NCBI GenBank assembly: GCA_947500445.1
Contig: CANMSB010000042.1
Coordinates: 1 to 34,273, forward strand
Length of the DNA: 34,273 nt
Origin: an uncultured Flavobacteriaceae bacterium
Lineage (GTDB): Bacteria > Bacteroidota > Bacteroidia > Flavobacteriales > Flavobacteriaceae
Reading direction: 5' to 3'
Both the position numbers and the translations under genes were made by a program. Shown here in pieces: positions 7,203 through 15,589 of the stretch (position 1 is the first letter of the stretch; every line of letters begins with the position of its first letter). Below the pieces are notes generated by a model. It was not told the origin of the DNA. It searched no databases and saw nothing but the letters and a program-made list of their open reading frames with translations.

Positions 7203-8867
7203 CTAACGACCGTACTTTTGTTTTCGGAGATAGTTGAAGCCAAGCCCGAAAAGCAGTGTCAACAGCACTGGAAGTGCGATGTTTAGTAGTTGCCACTTCG
7301 TTTTTTGTGCTTCAATTTTAGTACCGTCCAAATGGGGGATGCGTACTTTTTTGTTGCGAATGTTTATAAGTCCGGTATCGTTTAAAAGGTAATTGAAGGT
7401 ATTCACCAAAAATTCCTTGTTTCCGTAGTAATTGCTTGTCCATTTGTCGTACCCAAGCTCCAATGGCATTCCTTTGCGCAGTTGGTTTTTGATCAGGTCA
7501 CCGTCCGATATGAGTACCAACTGTCCGTTTGTTCCGCTTTCCAAAGGGTTTTTTAGTCGCAACGGTTTTACCCTATTGGCAAACGCCGACCGGAACGCAC
7601 CCTCCACCAATACGGCCAAGGGCTTATTGCCATCGGTATACCGTTCTTTTTTTGGCGGTTGGTTGATGGCCGAAAGACTGATCTGGCGGGGCGCCTTATC
7701 CGTTTTGGACAAAGGCGAACTCTGCAATAGAACGATCTTTTTATACCCATTGGGCAAAGTGTCGATCGAGCTTGCAAATTGGAACCGTAACGCCTCCAGA
7801 TTGTTGTTGATGGGGTGGTCGTTCCGGGAGCGGACCATCGGATTGTACAACCATGGTACCGGCTCGTATTGCGATGCATTCCCTTCGCCGGTGGCAAGAA
7901 CGATTTGGGTAAAATACATGTCGTTCACCAGATCGCTGTTCAAACGAACACCGTAATTGAAAAAAAGATCGGTAAGGTTCAGGTCACGTTGCAGTGCCAT
8001 CGCCGTACCCGTTTCATTGAACAGACTGTCGATTTCCATGTTTACCTGGTCGATGAGCCATACCGTTTTGCCACCGTTTACCATAAACTGGTCTAGAAGG
8101 TATTTTTCCCCATCGGTAAAAGGCTCCGTCGGTTTGGCCAAAAGGGCAAGATCGTAGTTGTTCAGTTGGTCCAATGTTTTTTGCGGGGCTACGGCAACCG
8201 AATCCAAGGTAATTGCGCCGATATTATAGTAGTCCCTTACCGTGGTAAGGAAATCGGCGATATAGCGGTCGTCCAACTCTCCGTTTCCCTTGATTACAGC
8301 AATGCGTTTTTTTTCTTCCAACGAAATTTTTCGAAAAGCATCGGCGAAAACATACTCCAGTTGCTGTACCGAGTTATTGATCCGTTCCACATTGGTTTCG
8401 CCCTGTTTGGTCTTTAGCAGGGGAACCTTCACCGTTTTGTTGTTATAGTTTACCATGGCCCAAGGAAAAATGATCTCTTGGGATACCTTGCTATTGTCGT
8501 TGACCGTTACCCGGGTAGGGGTCAGGCCAAGACCTTGCAGTTCGGCAATGGTAGCGTCCACGTTTTCAACGCCTTCCAAGGGATCTACAAAGGTATACTT
8601 GATGTCGGCGTTCACCTGGGAAAATTGTGCTACTAGCTGTTCTACCTCTTTTTGGAGCTTTACAAATTCGGCGGGAAGATTGCCATCCAACAAAATATCG
8701 ATGATAACTGGTGTCTTAAAAGTAGCTGCGGCTTCGATCGCGGGTTCGGATAGGGTATAGCGGCGGTCCTCCGTCATATCGAAGCGGGTATGGAGGAAGT
8801 TGGCGGCCACATTTACCAAAACGAGTACCAACAGGGCTTTTACGATGTAGGACAGTTTTGACTTCAT
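7203..8867 (-). CDS. gldG: gliding-motility-associated ABC transporter substrate-binding protein GldG
   Basis: 554 residues. Anchored by an N-terminal span (8-25, YIVKALLVLVLVNVAANF) and a C-terminal span (about 527-546, WQLLNIALPVLLTLLFGLGF), with a large periplasmic ABC-auxiliary domain between. RFDMTEDRRYTLSEPA just after the first span is the family hallmark. In Flavobacterium johnsoniae GldA (ATPase), GldF and GldG are described as an ABC transporter needed for gliding; the transported substrate is unknown. Its ATG shares one base with the gldF stop (TAATG), so the two genes are translationally coupled. gldA is not in this window, as is usual for flavobacteria, where it is encoded elsewhere. 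Confidence 0.95.
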   Translation of the reverse strand: MKSKLSYIVKALLVLVLVNVAANFLHTRFDMTEDRRYTLSEPAIEAAATFKTPVIIDILLDGNLPAEFVKLQKEVEQLVAQFSQVNADIKYTFVDPLEGVENVDATIAELQGLGLTPTRVTVNDNSKVSQEIIFPWAMVNYNNKTVKVPLLKTKQGETNVERINNSVQQLEYVFADAFRKISLEEKKRIAVIKGNGELDDRYIADFLTTVRDYYNIGAITLDSVAVAPQKTLDQLNNYDLALLAKPTEPFTDGEKYLLDQFMVNGGKTVWLIDQVNMEIDSLFNETGTAMALQRDLNLTDLFFNYGVRLNSDLVNDMYFTQIVLATGEGNASQYEPVPWLYNPMVRSRNDHPINNNLEALRFQFASSIDTLPNGYKKIVLLQSSPLSKTDKAPRQISLSAINQPPKKERYTDGNKPLAVLVEGAFRSAFANRVKPLRLKNPLESGTNGQLVLISDGDLIKNQLRKGMPLELGYDKWTSNYYGNKEFLVNTFNYLLNDTGLINIRNKKVRIPHLDGTKIEAQKTKWQLLNIALPVLLTLLFGLGFNYLRKQKYGR

Positions 8868-9598
8868 TAGTTGTTGCTGTATTTCAATTGAAGTGTGGTC
8901 AAAAAGAGAAAAAATGCCGCTACGGATACAAAGTAGACCAGGTCCCTGGTATCGACTACGCCCCTGGCAATGCCGTCAAAATGTGCCTGCATGCCCAAAT
9001 CCTTTACCACAATAGCGGTATTGCCTTCGGGGAAGAGCGTTGAAATGCCCTCAAAACCATAAAACAGGAAAAAACACAACAGCACGGCCACGATAAAAGC
9101 GACGATCTGATTTTCGGATAGGGTGGAGGCGAACAGGCCGATCGCTACATAGCAGGCCACTAAAAACACCATGCCCAAATAGGACCCGATGACCAGTCCG
9201 GTGTCCAAGTTGCCCACGGTTGTTCCCAGTTGCGACACCGTGTATGCATAAAGTGAGGTGGGGAACAAGGCGATCAGTACCAAGGCAAAGGCCCCCAAGA
9301 ATTTCCCCAGTACCAGATGCCGGAGTCCAATGGGTTTGATCAGCAGCAACTCCAAAGTACCCAGCTTTTTTTCTTCCGAGAAGCTTTTCATGGTTATTGC
9401 GGGTATCAAAAACAAAAATACCCAAGGCGCCAATAAAAAGAAGTTGCCCAAATCGGCAAAACCGTATTCAAAAATGTTGAAACGTCCCTTAAACACCCAA
9501 AGGAAGAGTCCATTTAAGCTGAGGAACAGTCCAATGGTCAGATATCCGATGGAGGAGGTGAAAAAAGACTGTATTTCCCGTTTGAAAATTGCGAGCAT
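8867..9598 (-). CDS. gldF: gliding-motility-associated ABC transporter permease GldF
   Basis: 243 residues, an ABC-2-type permease with six expected membrane spans. It begins MLAIFKREIQSFFTSSIGYL, the typical cytosolic start followed by span 1. The cytoplasmic loop SFSEEKKLGTLELLLIKPI is the coupling region conserved in the CcmB/NatB/GldF group. The gene overlaps gldG by one base downstream and follows a small monooxygenase gene by 9 bp. It therefore belongs to a four-gene run: SAM hydroxide adenosyltransferase, monooxygenase, gldF, gldG. Confidence 0.95.
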   Translation of the reverse strand: MLAIFKREIQSFFTSSIGYLTIGLFLSLNGLFLWVFKGRFNIFEYGFADLGNFFLLAPWVFLFLIPAITMKSFSEEKKLGTLELLLIKPIGLRHLVLGKFLGAFALVLIALFPTSLYAYTVSQLGTTVGNLDTGLVIGSYLGMVFLVACYVAIGLFASTLSENQIVAFIVAVLLCFFLFYGFEGISTLFPEGNTAIVVKDLGMQAHFDGIARGVVDTRDLVYFVSVAAFFLFLTTLQLKYSNN

Positions 9599-9607
9599 TT
9601 TAAGGAC

Positions 9608-9904
9608 TCAGTTTAAGGTTGTTATTTGCTGAAGGCTCCAAGCCTCCGGTCTGTCGGCGAAAAGCGCCTTGGTCTCGCCCCATACCTTTTTAAAAAAATC
9701 GGAATTGCGGTAGTTTTCCAAAGCTTCACCATCTTCCCAATGGCTATAGGTGAAAAAGGTGGCAGGGGCCGCTTTGTCTTGGTACAGGCTTAAATGGGAA
9801 CATCCCTCACTGCTGCGTATCCGGTGCTTATGTTGTTCAAAAATTTGCTCAAAACTAGCAATATTTTCGTTTAAGAAGGTCATTTTTACGATTCGTACCA
9901 GCAT
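9608..9904 (-). CDS. ABM-domain (antibiotic biosynthesis monooxygenase-like) small protein
   Basis: 98 residues covering one dimeric alpha/beta-barrel ABM domain: MLVRIVKMTFLNENIASFEQ as the first strand and helix, SEGCSHLSLYQD as the hairpin, and TYSHWEDGEALENYRNSDFF as the typical W-x-x-x-x-x-x-x-Y segment. Members are cofactor-free quinol or anthrone monooxygenases, heme-degrading enzymes or enzymes of unknown activity. The start codon directly follows the stop of the SAM hydroxide adenosyltransferase gene with no gap, and gldF begins 9 bp after its end. The position is stable enough to suggest co-transcription, not a role in gliding. Confidence 0.85.
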   Translation of the reverse strand: MLVRIVKMTFLNENIASFEQIFEQHKHRIRSSEGCSHLSLYQDKAAPATFFTYSHWEDGEALENYRNSDFFKKVWGETKALFADRPEAWSLQQITTLN

Positions 9905-10735
9905 TTAATAGAAATTTATGGTGACCATGTCCCTATAGTCCAACCCCAACAGCGTCGCGGCCCCACCAACGGTATTCAGATCACTTTTGTAGATGGCGAG
10001 TTCTATATATTGGGAGGAGTTGAACAGTGCGAGCAGATCTCCTGCACCCCTGCGATTGCTTTTTTCCAGATCAAAATTGATGATATCGCTGTAGCGGTGG
10101 TGTATCTTTTTTATTTTAGTGGTCCGTGCATTCAATTCAAAATCCCTTCCCTTTCGATAGGCATCAAAAAAGTTCTTATGGATATTGGTGACTACGTTTC
10201 CATAGTTGTCGATATACACGACATTGCCTACTATTTTGTTGCCCCCATCGGTGACAGTCGGGGCAAACGCTTTAAGTTGTTTTAAACTGTCGAACGGTTT
10301 ACCCACCACTTCTAGCGTACCGCCACGGGCCAAATGACAGGCCGCTTTTACGAAAACGTCCAGTACGGGGAAAGAACCCCCTTCCGGATTGGGAATGTTG
10401 ACCTGAACCACCTTTTCGGGCCGAATCTCCGAAACGATAAGCCCCATGACGCCGGTATTCGCGGTAATAAAGTAATGCCCGTCCACCAGCATGGCGATGT
10501 GTTGGTTTTCAGGAGTTGGTTCCGCGTCTACCCCAACAATATGGATGGTGCCTTCCGGAAAACTTTTGTAGGCGTTTTTTACGATATAGGCACATTCATG
10601 TATGTTGAACGGACTGATACCATGGGAAATATCAACGATCTGCGCATCGGACAGTTCGGTATGGATACTTCCTTTTAAAGCGCCGACGAAGTGGTCTTTA
10701 AGTCCGAAATCGGTCGTGAGGGTAATGATTGCCAT
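9905..10735 (-). CDS. S-adenosyl-L-methionine hydroxide adenosyltransferase (SAM hydrolase) family protein
   Basis: 276 residues of the family formerly called DUF62, whose members use water or hydroxide to split SAM into adenosine and methionine and are related to the SAM fluorinase and chlorinase. Signature stretches are ITLTTDFGLKDHFVGALKG at the start, VDISHGISPFNIHECAYIV (the D-x-S-H substrate loop) and VYIDNYGNVVTNI (a Asn-containing SAM-binding segment). The larger halide-binding insertion of the fluorinase is not apparent. First gene of the run leading into gldF and gldG, and divergent from phoH across a 139-bp gap. Confidence 0.92.
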   Translation of the reverse strand: MAIITLTTDFGLKDHFVGALKGSIHTELSDAQIVDISHGISPFNIHECAYIVKNAYKSFPEGTIHIVGVDAEPTPENQHIAMLVDGHYFITANTGVMGLIVSEIRPEKVVQVNIPNPEGGSFPVLDVFVKAACHLARGGTLEVVGKPFDSLKQLKAFAPTVTDGGNKIVGNVVYIDNYGNVVTNIHKNFFDAYRKGRDFELNARTTKIKKIHHRYSDIINFDLEKSNRRGAGDLLALFNSSQYIELAIYKSDLNTVGGAATLLGLDYRDMVTINFY

Positions 10736-10781
10736 GCAGCAATGTTGATATGTTTTTAAACTACCAAACTATTTTTTTACT

Positions 10782-10789
10782 TAAGTTTG
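10782..10789 (+). promoter_or_regulatory. candidate phoH -7 promoter box
   Basis: TAAGTTTG matches the Bacteroidota -7 consensus TAnnTTTG exactly and lies 86 bp before the phoH start. No good TTG -33 box is seen at the usual distance. Confidence 0.3.
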
Positions 10790-10874
10790 TTTAGAAGCTG
10801 TGCGGTAAAATTAGAATAAAAAAACAGCCTTCAAAAATTTATCTTTTTCCGAAACCCTAAAACTATCATATTCT

Positions 10875-11828
10875 TTGAACGAACTTATCTTGGAGTTGAC
10901 CGAAATCAGTCCCAGGGACTTTTTTGGACAACGTAATGAAAACATCGACCTTCTTAAAAAATATTTCCCGAAACTGAAGATTGTTGCCCGTGGCAGTAAA
11001 ATAAAAGTATACGGCGATCAGGAGTTGTTAGAGGAGTTTGAAAGGCGGTTCGATATGATTACCGCACATTTTGTGAAATATAACAAGCTTGACGAGAACG
11101 CGATCGAAAGGGTATTGACCAGTAATGTTTCCACCGATTACGAAGCGCCGGAAAAAAGCGGGGAGACCCTTGTGCATGGCGTAAACGGGAAGCTAATCAA
11201 ACCCCAGACCGTCAATCAACGGAAATTGGTGGATTCTGCCAAAAAGAACGATATGGTGTTCGCCATTGGTCCGGCGGGAACGGGAAAAACCTATACCGGG
11301 GTGGCCCTGGCCGTAAAGGCACTCAAGGAGAAACAGGTAAAACGGATCATTTTGACCCGGCCGGCGGTCGAAGCGGGGGAGAACCTTGGTTTTTTACCGG
11401 GCGACCTTAAGGAAAAGTTAGATCCTTATATGCAGCCGCTATACGATGCTTTACGGGATATGATTCCCAGTGAAAAGCTGAACCATTTTATAGAGAACGG
11501 TACCATACAAATTGCACCGCTTGCCTTTATGCGCGGTAGAACGTTGGACCATGCCTTCGTTATTTTGGACGAAGCCCAAAATACGACCCATGCACAAATG
11601 AAAATGTTCCTGACCCGTATGGGAAAAAGTGCAAAATTTATCATTACCGGGGATCCCGGGCAGATCGATCTGCCCCGAAGGGTCATTTCAGGATTGAAAG
11701 AAGCGTTACTGGTGTTAAAAGACGTGGAGGGCATCGGTATGATCTATTTGGACGACAAGGATGTAATCCGTCACAAGTTGGTGAAAAAGGTCATCGACGC
11801 TTACAAGGGCATCGAACATCAAAATTAG
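10875..11828 (+). CDS. phoH: PhoH-like ATPase
   Basis: 317 residues, close to the usual family length. Residues about 1-100 are the N-terminal domain with a KH-like RNA-binding look (LKIVARGSKIKVYGDQELLEEF). The ATPase core has Walker A GPAGTGKT (132-139) and Walker B VILDEAQ (229-235), plus IITGDPGQIDLPR, the family's sensor segment. The bacterial YbeZ/PhoH group is linked to ribosome and RNA metabolism, often with the endonuclease YbeY, which is not next to it here. The start is TTG at 10875: no in-frame ATG, GTG or better start occurs upstream before a stop, and NELILELTEISPRDFFG fits the family start. Transcribed divergently from the SAM hydrolase gene. Confidence 0.92.
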   Translation: MNELILELTEISPRDFFGQRNENIDLLKKYFPKLKIVARGSKIKVYGDQELLEEFERRFDMITAHFVKYNKLDENAIERVLTSNVSTDYEAPEKSGETLVHGVNGKLIKPQTVNQRKLVDSAKKNDMVFAIGPAGTGKTYTGVALAVKALKEKQVKRIILTRPAVEAGENLGFLPGDLKEKLDPYMQPLYDALRDMIPSEKLNHFIENGTIQIAPLAFMRGRTLDHAFVILDEAQNTTHAQMKMFLTRMGKSAKFIITGDPGQIDLPRRVISGLKEALLVLKDVEGIGMIYLDDKDVIRHKLVKKVIDAYKGIEHQN

Positions 11829-11931
11829 AACCCTTTATAAACGATAAGAACATCTTTTAAGTTACTAGAAACTAAAAATAAAGATGTGATGCCGTAAGCA
11901 CATTGATAAACAAACGATTTAATAAGTACAA

Positions 11932-12882
11932 ATGAGCAATACGATCATCGATTCCAATTTTAATTTTCCCGGTCAAAAAGGAATTTATAAGGGCAAGGTG
12001 AGAGAGGTATATACGTTGGAAAATGAGCTGTTGTTGATGGTGGCTACCGATAGGTTGTCGGCCTTTGACGTTGTCATGCCAAAGGGTATTCCCTACAAAG
12101 GACAGATATTGAACCAGATAGCGACCAAAATGATGGAGGCTACCAAGGATATTGTACCGAATTGGTTGGTGGCCACCCCGGACCCCAATGTGGCCATTGG
12201 CCATGCCTGTGAGCCGTTTAAGGTGGAAATGGTGATTCGGGGCTACCTTTCGGGGCATGCGGCAAGGGAATATAAAGCGGGCAAAAGAAGCTTGTGCGGT
12301 GTTCCGATGCCCGAGGGCATGAAGGAGAACGATGCATTTCCCATGCCGATCATTACCCCTGCGACCAAAGCGGAAATGGGCGCGCATGATGAGGATATTT
12401 CCCGGGAAGCGATACTGGAACGGGGTATTGTCTCGGAAGCGGATTATACCGTTTTGGAAGGCTATACACGGGCACTGTTTCAGCGCGGAACCGAAATAGC
12501 CGCCGATCGAGGATTGATTTTGGTGGACACCAAGTATGAATTCGGAAAAACGAAGCAGGGCGCTATTGTATTGATCGATGAGATCCATACACCGGACTCT
12601 TCCCGTTACTTTTATGCGGAGGGCTATCAAGAACGGCAGGATAAGGACAGGCCGCAAAAACAACTTTCAAAAGAGTTTGTACGCCAATGGCTGATCCAAA
12701 ATGGATTTCAGGGATTGGAGGGACAAACCGTTCCCGAAATGAGCGATGCCTATATCGATTCCGTTTCGGAGCGCTATATAGAGCTATATGAGAACATTAC
12801 GGGGGAATCCTTTGTAAAGGCCGACATTACGGATATCCAAGCCCGGATATCGAAGAATGTACTGGCCTATTTGAACCGTTAG
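11932..12882 (+). CDS. purC: phosphoribosylaminoimidazole-succinocarboxamide synthase (SAICAR synthase)
   Basis: Purine biosynthesis: joins CAIR and aspartate with ATP to give SAICAR. 316 residues, the longer form found in Bacteroidota and yeast rather than the 240-residue Bacillus/E. coli form. Markers are [28 protein letters not shown] at the N-terminus (the substrate-binding K-G-K-x-R segment), the [16 protein letters not shown] core and [14 protein letters not shown] near residue 220 (the E-x-H-T-P-D-S-S-R signature). Same strand as phoH with a 103-bp gap holding an imperfect long hairpin (ACATCTTT at 11850-11857 pairs with AAAGATGT further on). Convergent with the exonuclease gene. Confidence 0.97.
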   Translation: MSNTIIDSNFNFPGQKGIYKGKVREVYTLENELLLMVATDRLSAFDVVMPKGIPYKGQILNQIATKMMEATKDIVPNWLVATPDPNVAIGHACEPFKVEMVIRGYLSGHAAREYKAGKRSLCGVPMPEGMKENDAFPMPIITPATKAEMGAHDEDISREAILERGIVSEADYTVLEGYTRALFQRGTEIAADRGLILVDTKYEFGKTKQGAIVLIDEIHTPDSSRYFYAEGYQERQDKDRPQKQLSKEFVRQWLIQNGFQGLEGQTVPEMSDAYIDSVSERYIELYENITGESFVKADITDIQARISKNVLAYLNR

Positions 12883-12893
12883 AATTCAATTTC

Positions 12894-12917
12894 TATACCT
12901 GCTATTTCAAAGGTATA
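12894..12917. terminator. weak hairpin between convergent purC and exonuclease genes
   Basis: A 7-bp stem, TATACCT (12894-12900) / AGGTATA (12911-12917), with a 10-base loop lies in the 41-bp gap between the two stops. There is no good U-tract on either strand, so the terminator role rests mainly on position. Confidence 0.3.
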
Positions 12918-12923
12918 ATGGTA

Positions 12924-13580
12924 TTATTTGAACAATTTCTTGCGGGTGGTAACGCCCTTTTTTTGAAGCCGTGACAGTATTTTTATAAAGGCAAGCGCGG
13001 TGATGTAGGCATCGCCCAACGCCGTATGACGGTCCTTTTTGGAAATATCGAACTTATCTGCCAGATCGTCCAGACTATAATGCTCTTTTCGCTGTAATAG
13101 GGGAGAACGTATCAGTGTTTTTTTATAGAGTGTTGCGGTGTCGAGTACCTTGTTCTTTAGTTTTGGTAGGCCGTGCCGTTTTAGGGCTTCGTTGAGCATT
13201 CGTAGGTCAAAGGCCGCATGGTGCGCTACCAGAACACTGTTTCCAAGAAATGCCAATAGTAGTTGTATGGCCTCTAGTTCGGAAATTACCTCACGCTGCT
13301 CTTTTTTTAAAATACCATGTATGGCCACGTTTTTGGAATGGTAATAGTATTGATTCAAAAAAACTTCCATGCTTTCAGCTGCGGCTATCGCATTATCGGT
13401 TACCGCCAACGCCCCGATAGAGAGCATGCGGTCCGTTTCATAGTCAAATCCGGTTGTTTCGGTATCCAGTACCACAAAGCGTATCTTTTTAAGGTCTTCC
13501 AACAGTGGCCTGTCAAAAGCCGAGGCGTAGTTTTCCCAAAAGATCGGGTGGTTGACGTGTTTTTTTTTGAAAATACCCAT
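12924..13580 (-). CDS. DnaQ-like DEDDh 3'-5' exonuclease
   Basis: 218 residues. The exonuclease motifs are intact: Exo I VVLDTETTGFD (Asp39, Glu41), Exo II HHAAFDLRML (Asp125) and Exo III RHTALGDAYIT (His185, Asp190), which together bind two metal ions and hydrolyse single-stranded 3' ends. It resembles the stand-alone epsilon/PolC-type exonucleases of flavobacteria. A 35-residue N-terminal extension (MGIFKKKHVNHPIFWENYAS) precedes the fold. Its ATG overlaps the stop of the DUF294 gene upstream by one base, so the pair is translationally coupled. The link between a nucleotidyltransferase-like sensor and an exonuclease suggests a shared nucleotide-related task, but the substrate is unknown. 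Confidence 0.93.
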   Translation of the reverse strand: MGIFKKKHVNHPIFWENYASAFDRPLLEDLKKIRFVVLDTETTGFDYETDRMLSIGALAVTDNAIAAAESMEVFLNQYYYHSKNVAIHGILKKEQREVISELEAIQLLLAFLGNSVLVAHHAAFDLRMLNEALKRHGLPKLKNKVLDTATLYKKTLIRSPLLQRKEHYSLDDLADKFDISKKDRHTALGDAYITALAFIKILSRLQKKGVTTRKKLFK

Positions 13581-15508
13581 TAGCCCAAGAGATTGGATAC
13601 CTGAAACCGCACCCGTACCAGTTCCTGCAGTTCTTTTATGGTTTTAAAGGTCCTTTTGAGCTTAACTTTTTCTTCCTTGGTCAAGGTATCTAAGGCAATG
13701 AACCTGCCGGAGTCGGAATGCAACAGCCCTTGTTTTGTGCGGAACTTTAAAAGTGCTTTCACCGCATAGGAGCAAGAGAGGTACAATGTGCGTTGTTTGG
13801 GCTCTAAAACCGCCAGTTTTTCAAAACGTTCGGCCGTATTGTTAATGGATTTGATCTGATGGGAAAGTACAAGTACCCTAGCGGCATCGATCAACGGCAT
13901 TAACGCCCTTCTTTTGACATCAAAAAAGTCTTTGTGGGCACCGTCCGCTTCTACTAAAAATTGTCTAAAAAAACCGGTAGGGGAAGGATTCTGGAGTGCT
14001 CCTTTGGCCAGATGTAAAAAGAAGGAAGTATTGTTTGCCGTTTGTTCCAAAATATACTCGGAGAGTGCCGATACCAATGGTGCATCGCCATAGGCACGGT
14101 TAAAATCGAAAAATATAGAGGACAGCAAAACCTCGTCAGGTCCGGGGTTTCCGATCCAATGGGATACCTGCGATTTCCAACCGGATAGGGAACGGCACCA
14201 ATCGGGATTGGAGGCCATCATCTCCGCAGGACAGTATTCGTATCCGATTTCGTTCAGCCCTCGGGTTACTTCCCGGGCCAGGTTCAAAAAATAATCGGTG
14301 GTGCTTTTTAACCGCTCCGGTGCTACATCTTCAAAAATAATGGCATTGTCCTGATCGGTATGCAAAAGTTGTTCGCTACGTCCTTGACTGCCCATGGACA
14401 GCCAGGCAAACGCTACCGGGGGCGCGGTCTTCATTTTTTTTAGGCTGAGCTGTAGTACCTGTTTGATACAGGCATCGTTCAGTTCCGTAATGATCTTGGA
14501 GGTGAGGGTCAATGGAATGTTTTGGTCCAAGTATCCTTTTAACAGCTGGGTAATGCGCAAGCGTATTCTTTTCAGTTTTTTAATTTTTCGGGTACGCTTT
14601 ATGGCCTTTATCAAAACCGCGGGATTGTTTCCCAGTTCCAACATCAGGTCGTGTTTTGATAAAATACCAACGGCGGGGGTATTGGGGGTACCGTCCTCGG
14701 TAAGGCATAAATGACTGATGTTGCTTTTCATCATGGCCATTTGCGCCTGGGTGACCGTCATCGTTTTCGGGTAAGTGATCACGGGAGTACTCATGATATC
14801 CGACGCCTTGGCCGAAATGGGGAACATACCGGTGGCTATTTTGTTACGGATGTCCTTATCGGTGATGATGCCGACGGGCAGTTCCTTTTCCATTATCAGC
14901 ATGGCACCGACCCTCTTTTTGGTCATTTTTTTGGCAATTCCCTTGATGTCCGTCGTGGGCGTGCAAGAAATGATCTTTTTGGAGTAGGCCGTAGGTTGTA
15001 GCCCTGCCAATAATGGGGCAGATGCGGGCGTGCCCGTTTCACTCTCCCCGTATAACGAACCCCGATGGTCCTTGGAGTACGGGTTTCGGGTATTCGAGGC
15101 AAAACTTTCAATGAGGAAATCCCCGATTTCTTCATAGGATTGCGCAAAGGGTTTAAAAACCGCAATGGGCAGGGCGTAAAGAATACTTTCCTCATATGCC
15201 CTGGCCTCCATTTTATAGTTTTCGTTCGCCATTAATGGGCGCAATCCAAAAATATCCCCTTCATCGCAAAGGTCGATGATGGTCTTTTGATCTTCTTTTT
15301 CCAAAAGCACCGCCCCCTTATGCACGATATAAAAGTAACGATGCGGCGATTCGTTGGCTTTAAAAACGATTGAATCCTTATCGTGATATCGGATAATTAC
15401 CTCCGACGATAGTGCTAGCAAGTCTCTTTGGTGCAATTCGTTAAAAGGAGGGTACCGCTCCAGAAAGTCGGCTATTCTTTCGGAAATGGTGTTTTTATTG
15501 GAGTGCAT
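13580..15508 (-). CDS. cNMP-binding, CBS and DUF294 nucleotidyltransferase-like protein
   Basis: 642 residues in four modules. Residues about 15-135 are a cyclic-nucleotide-binding-type beta barrel (YFYIVHKGAVLLEKED, DLCDEGDIFGLRPL). Residues about 175-290 are two CBS repeats (GAMLIMEKELPVGIITDKDIR and MTVTQAQMAMMKSNISHLCL). Residues about 335-480 are the DUF294 nucleotidyltransferase-like domain, with GSQGRSEQ (373-380) and HTDQDNAI carrying the metal-type Asp385 and Asp387. The rest is the DUF294 C-terminal helical domain. The arrangement is that of the GlnD-like putative signal-transduction proteins, which would sense a nucleotide through the first two modules. It overlaps the exonuclease gene downstream by one base. 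Confidence 0.92.
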   Translation of the reverse strand: MHSNKNTISERIADFLERYPPFNELHQRDLLALSSEVIIRYHDKDSIVFKANESPHRYFYIVHKGAVLLEKEDQKTIIDLCDEGDIFGLRPLMANENYKMEARAYEESILYALPIAVFKPFAQSYEEIGDFLIESFASNTRNPYSKDHRGSLYGESETGTPASAPLLAGLQPTAYSKKIISCTPTTDIKGIAKKMTKKRVGAMLIMEKELPVGIITDKDIRNKIATGMFPISAKASDIMSTPVITYPKTMTVTQAQMAMMKSNISHLCLTEDGTPNTPAVGILSKHDLMLELGNNPAVLIKAIKRTRKIKKLKRIRLRITQLLKGYLDQNIPLTLTSKIITELNDACIKQVLQLSLKKMKTAPPVAFAWLSMGSQGRSEQLLHTDQDNAIIFEDVAPERLKSTTDYFLNLAREVTRGLNEIGYEYCPAEMMASNPDWCRSLSGWKSQVSHWIGNPGPDEVLLSSIFFDFNRAYGDAPLVSALSEYILEQTANNTSFFLHLAKGALQNPSPTGFFRQFLVEADGAHKDFFDVKRRALMPLIDAARVLVLSHQIKSINNTAERFEKLAVLEPKQRTLYLSCSYAVKALLKFRTKQGLLHSDSGRFIALDTLTKEEKVKLKRTFKTIKELQELVRVRFQVSNLLG

Positions 15509-15563
15509 AAAGAGAGGCGTGCGTTGGTATATCGTTCTAAATTACGGAATCTTCTTTTTTAAA

Positions 15564-15584
15564 GGACGGTCGTGCCGACCGTTT
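15564..15584 (-). terminator. hairpin after the Asp-box lipoprotein gene
   Basis: Stem ACGGTCG (15566-15572) / CGACCGT (15576-15582) with a 3-base loop, extended by two G-U pairs, starting a few bases past the stop at 15590. On the minus strand it is followed by a short CCTTT and then A-rich sequence, so the U-tract is poor. Confidence 0.5.
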
Positions 15585-15589
15585 GTCCG

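Noticed and set aside
10745-10880. Possible riboswitch in the phoH/SAM hydrolase gap
   Set aside because: No stable conserved stem or SAM-riboswitch-like core was found; the gap fits two promoters.
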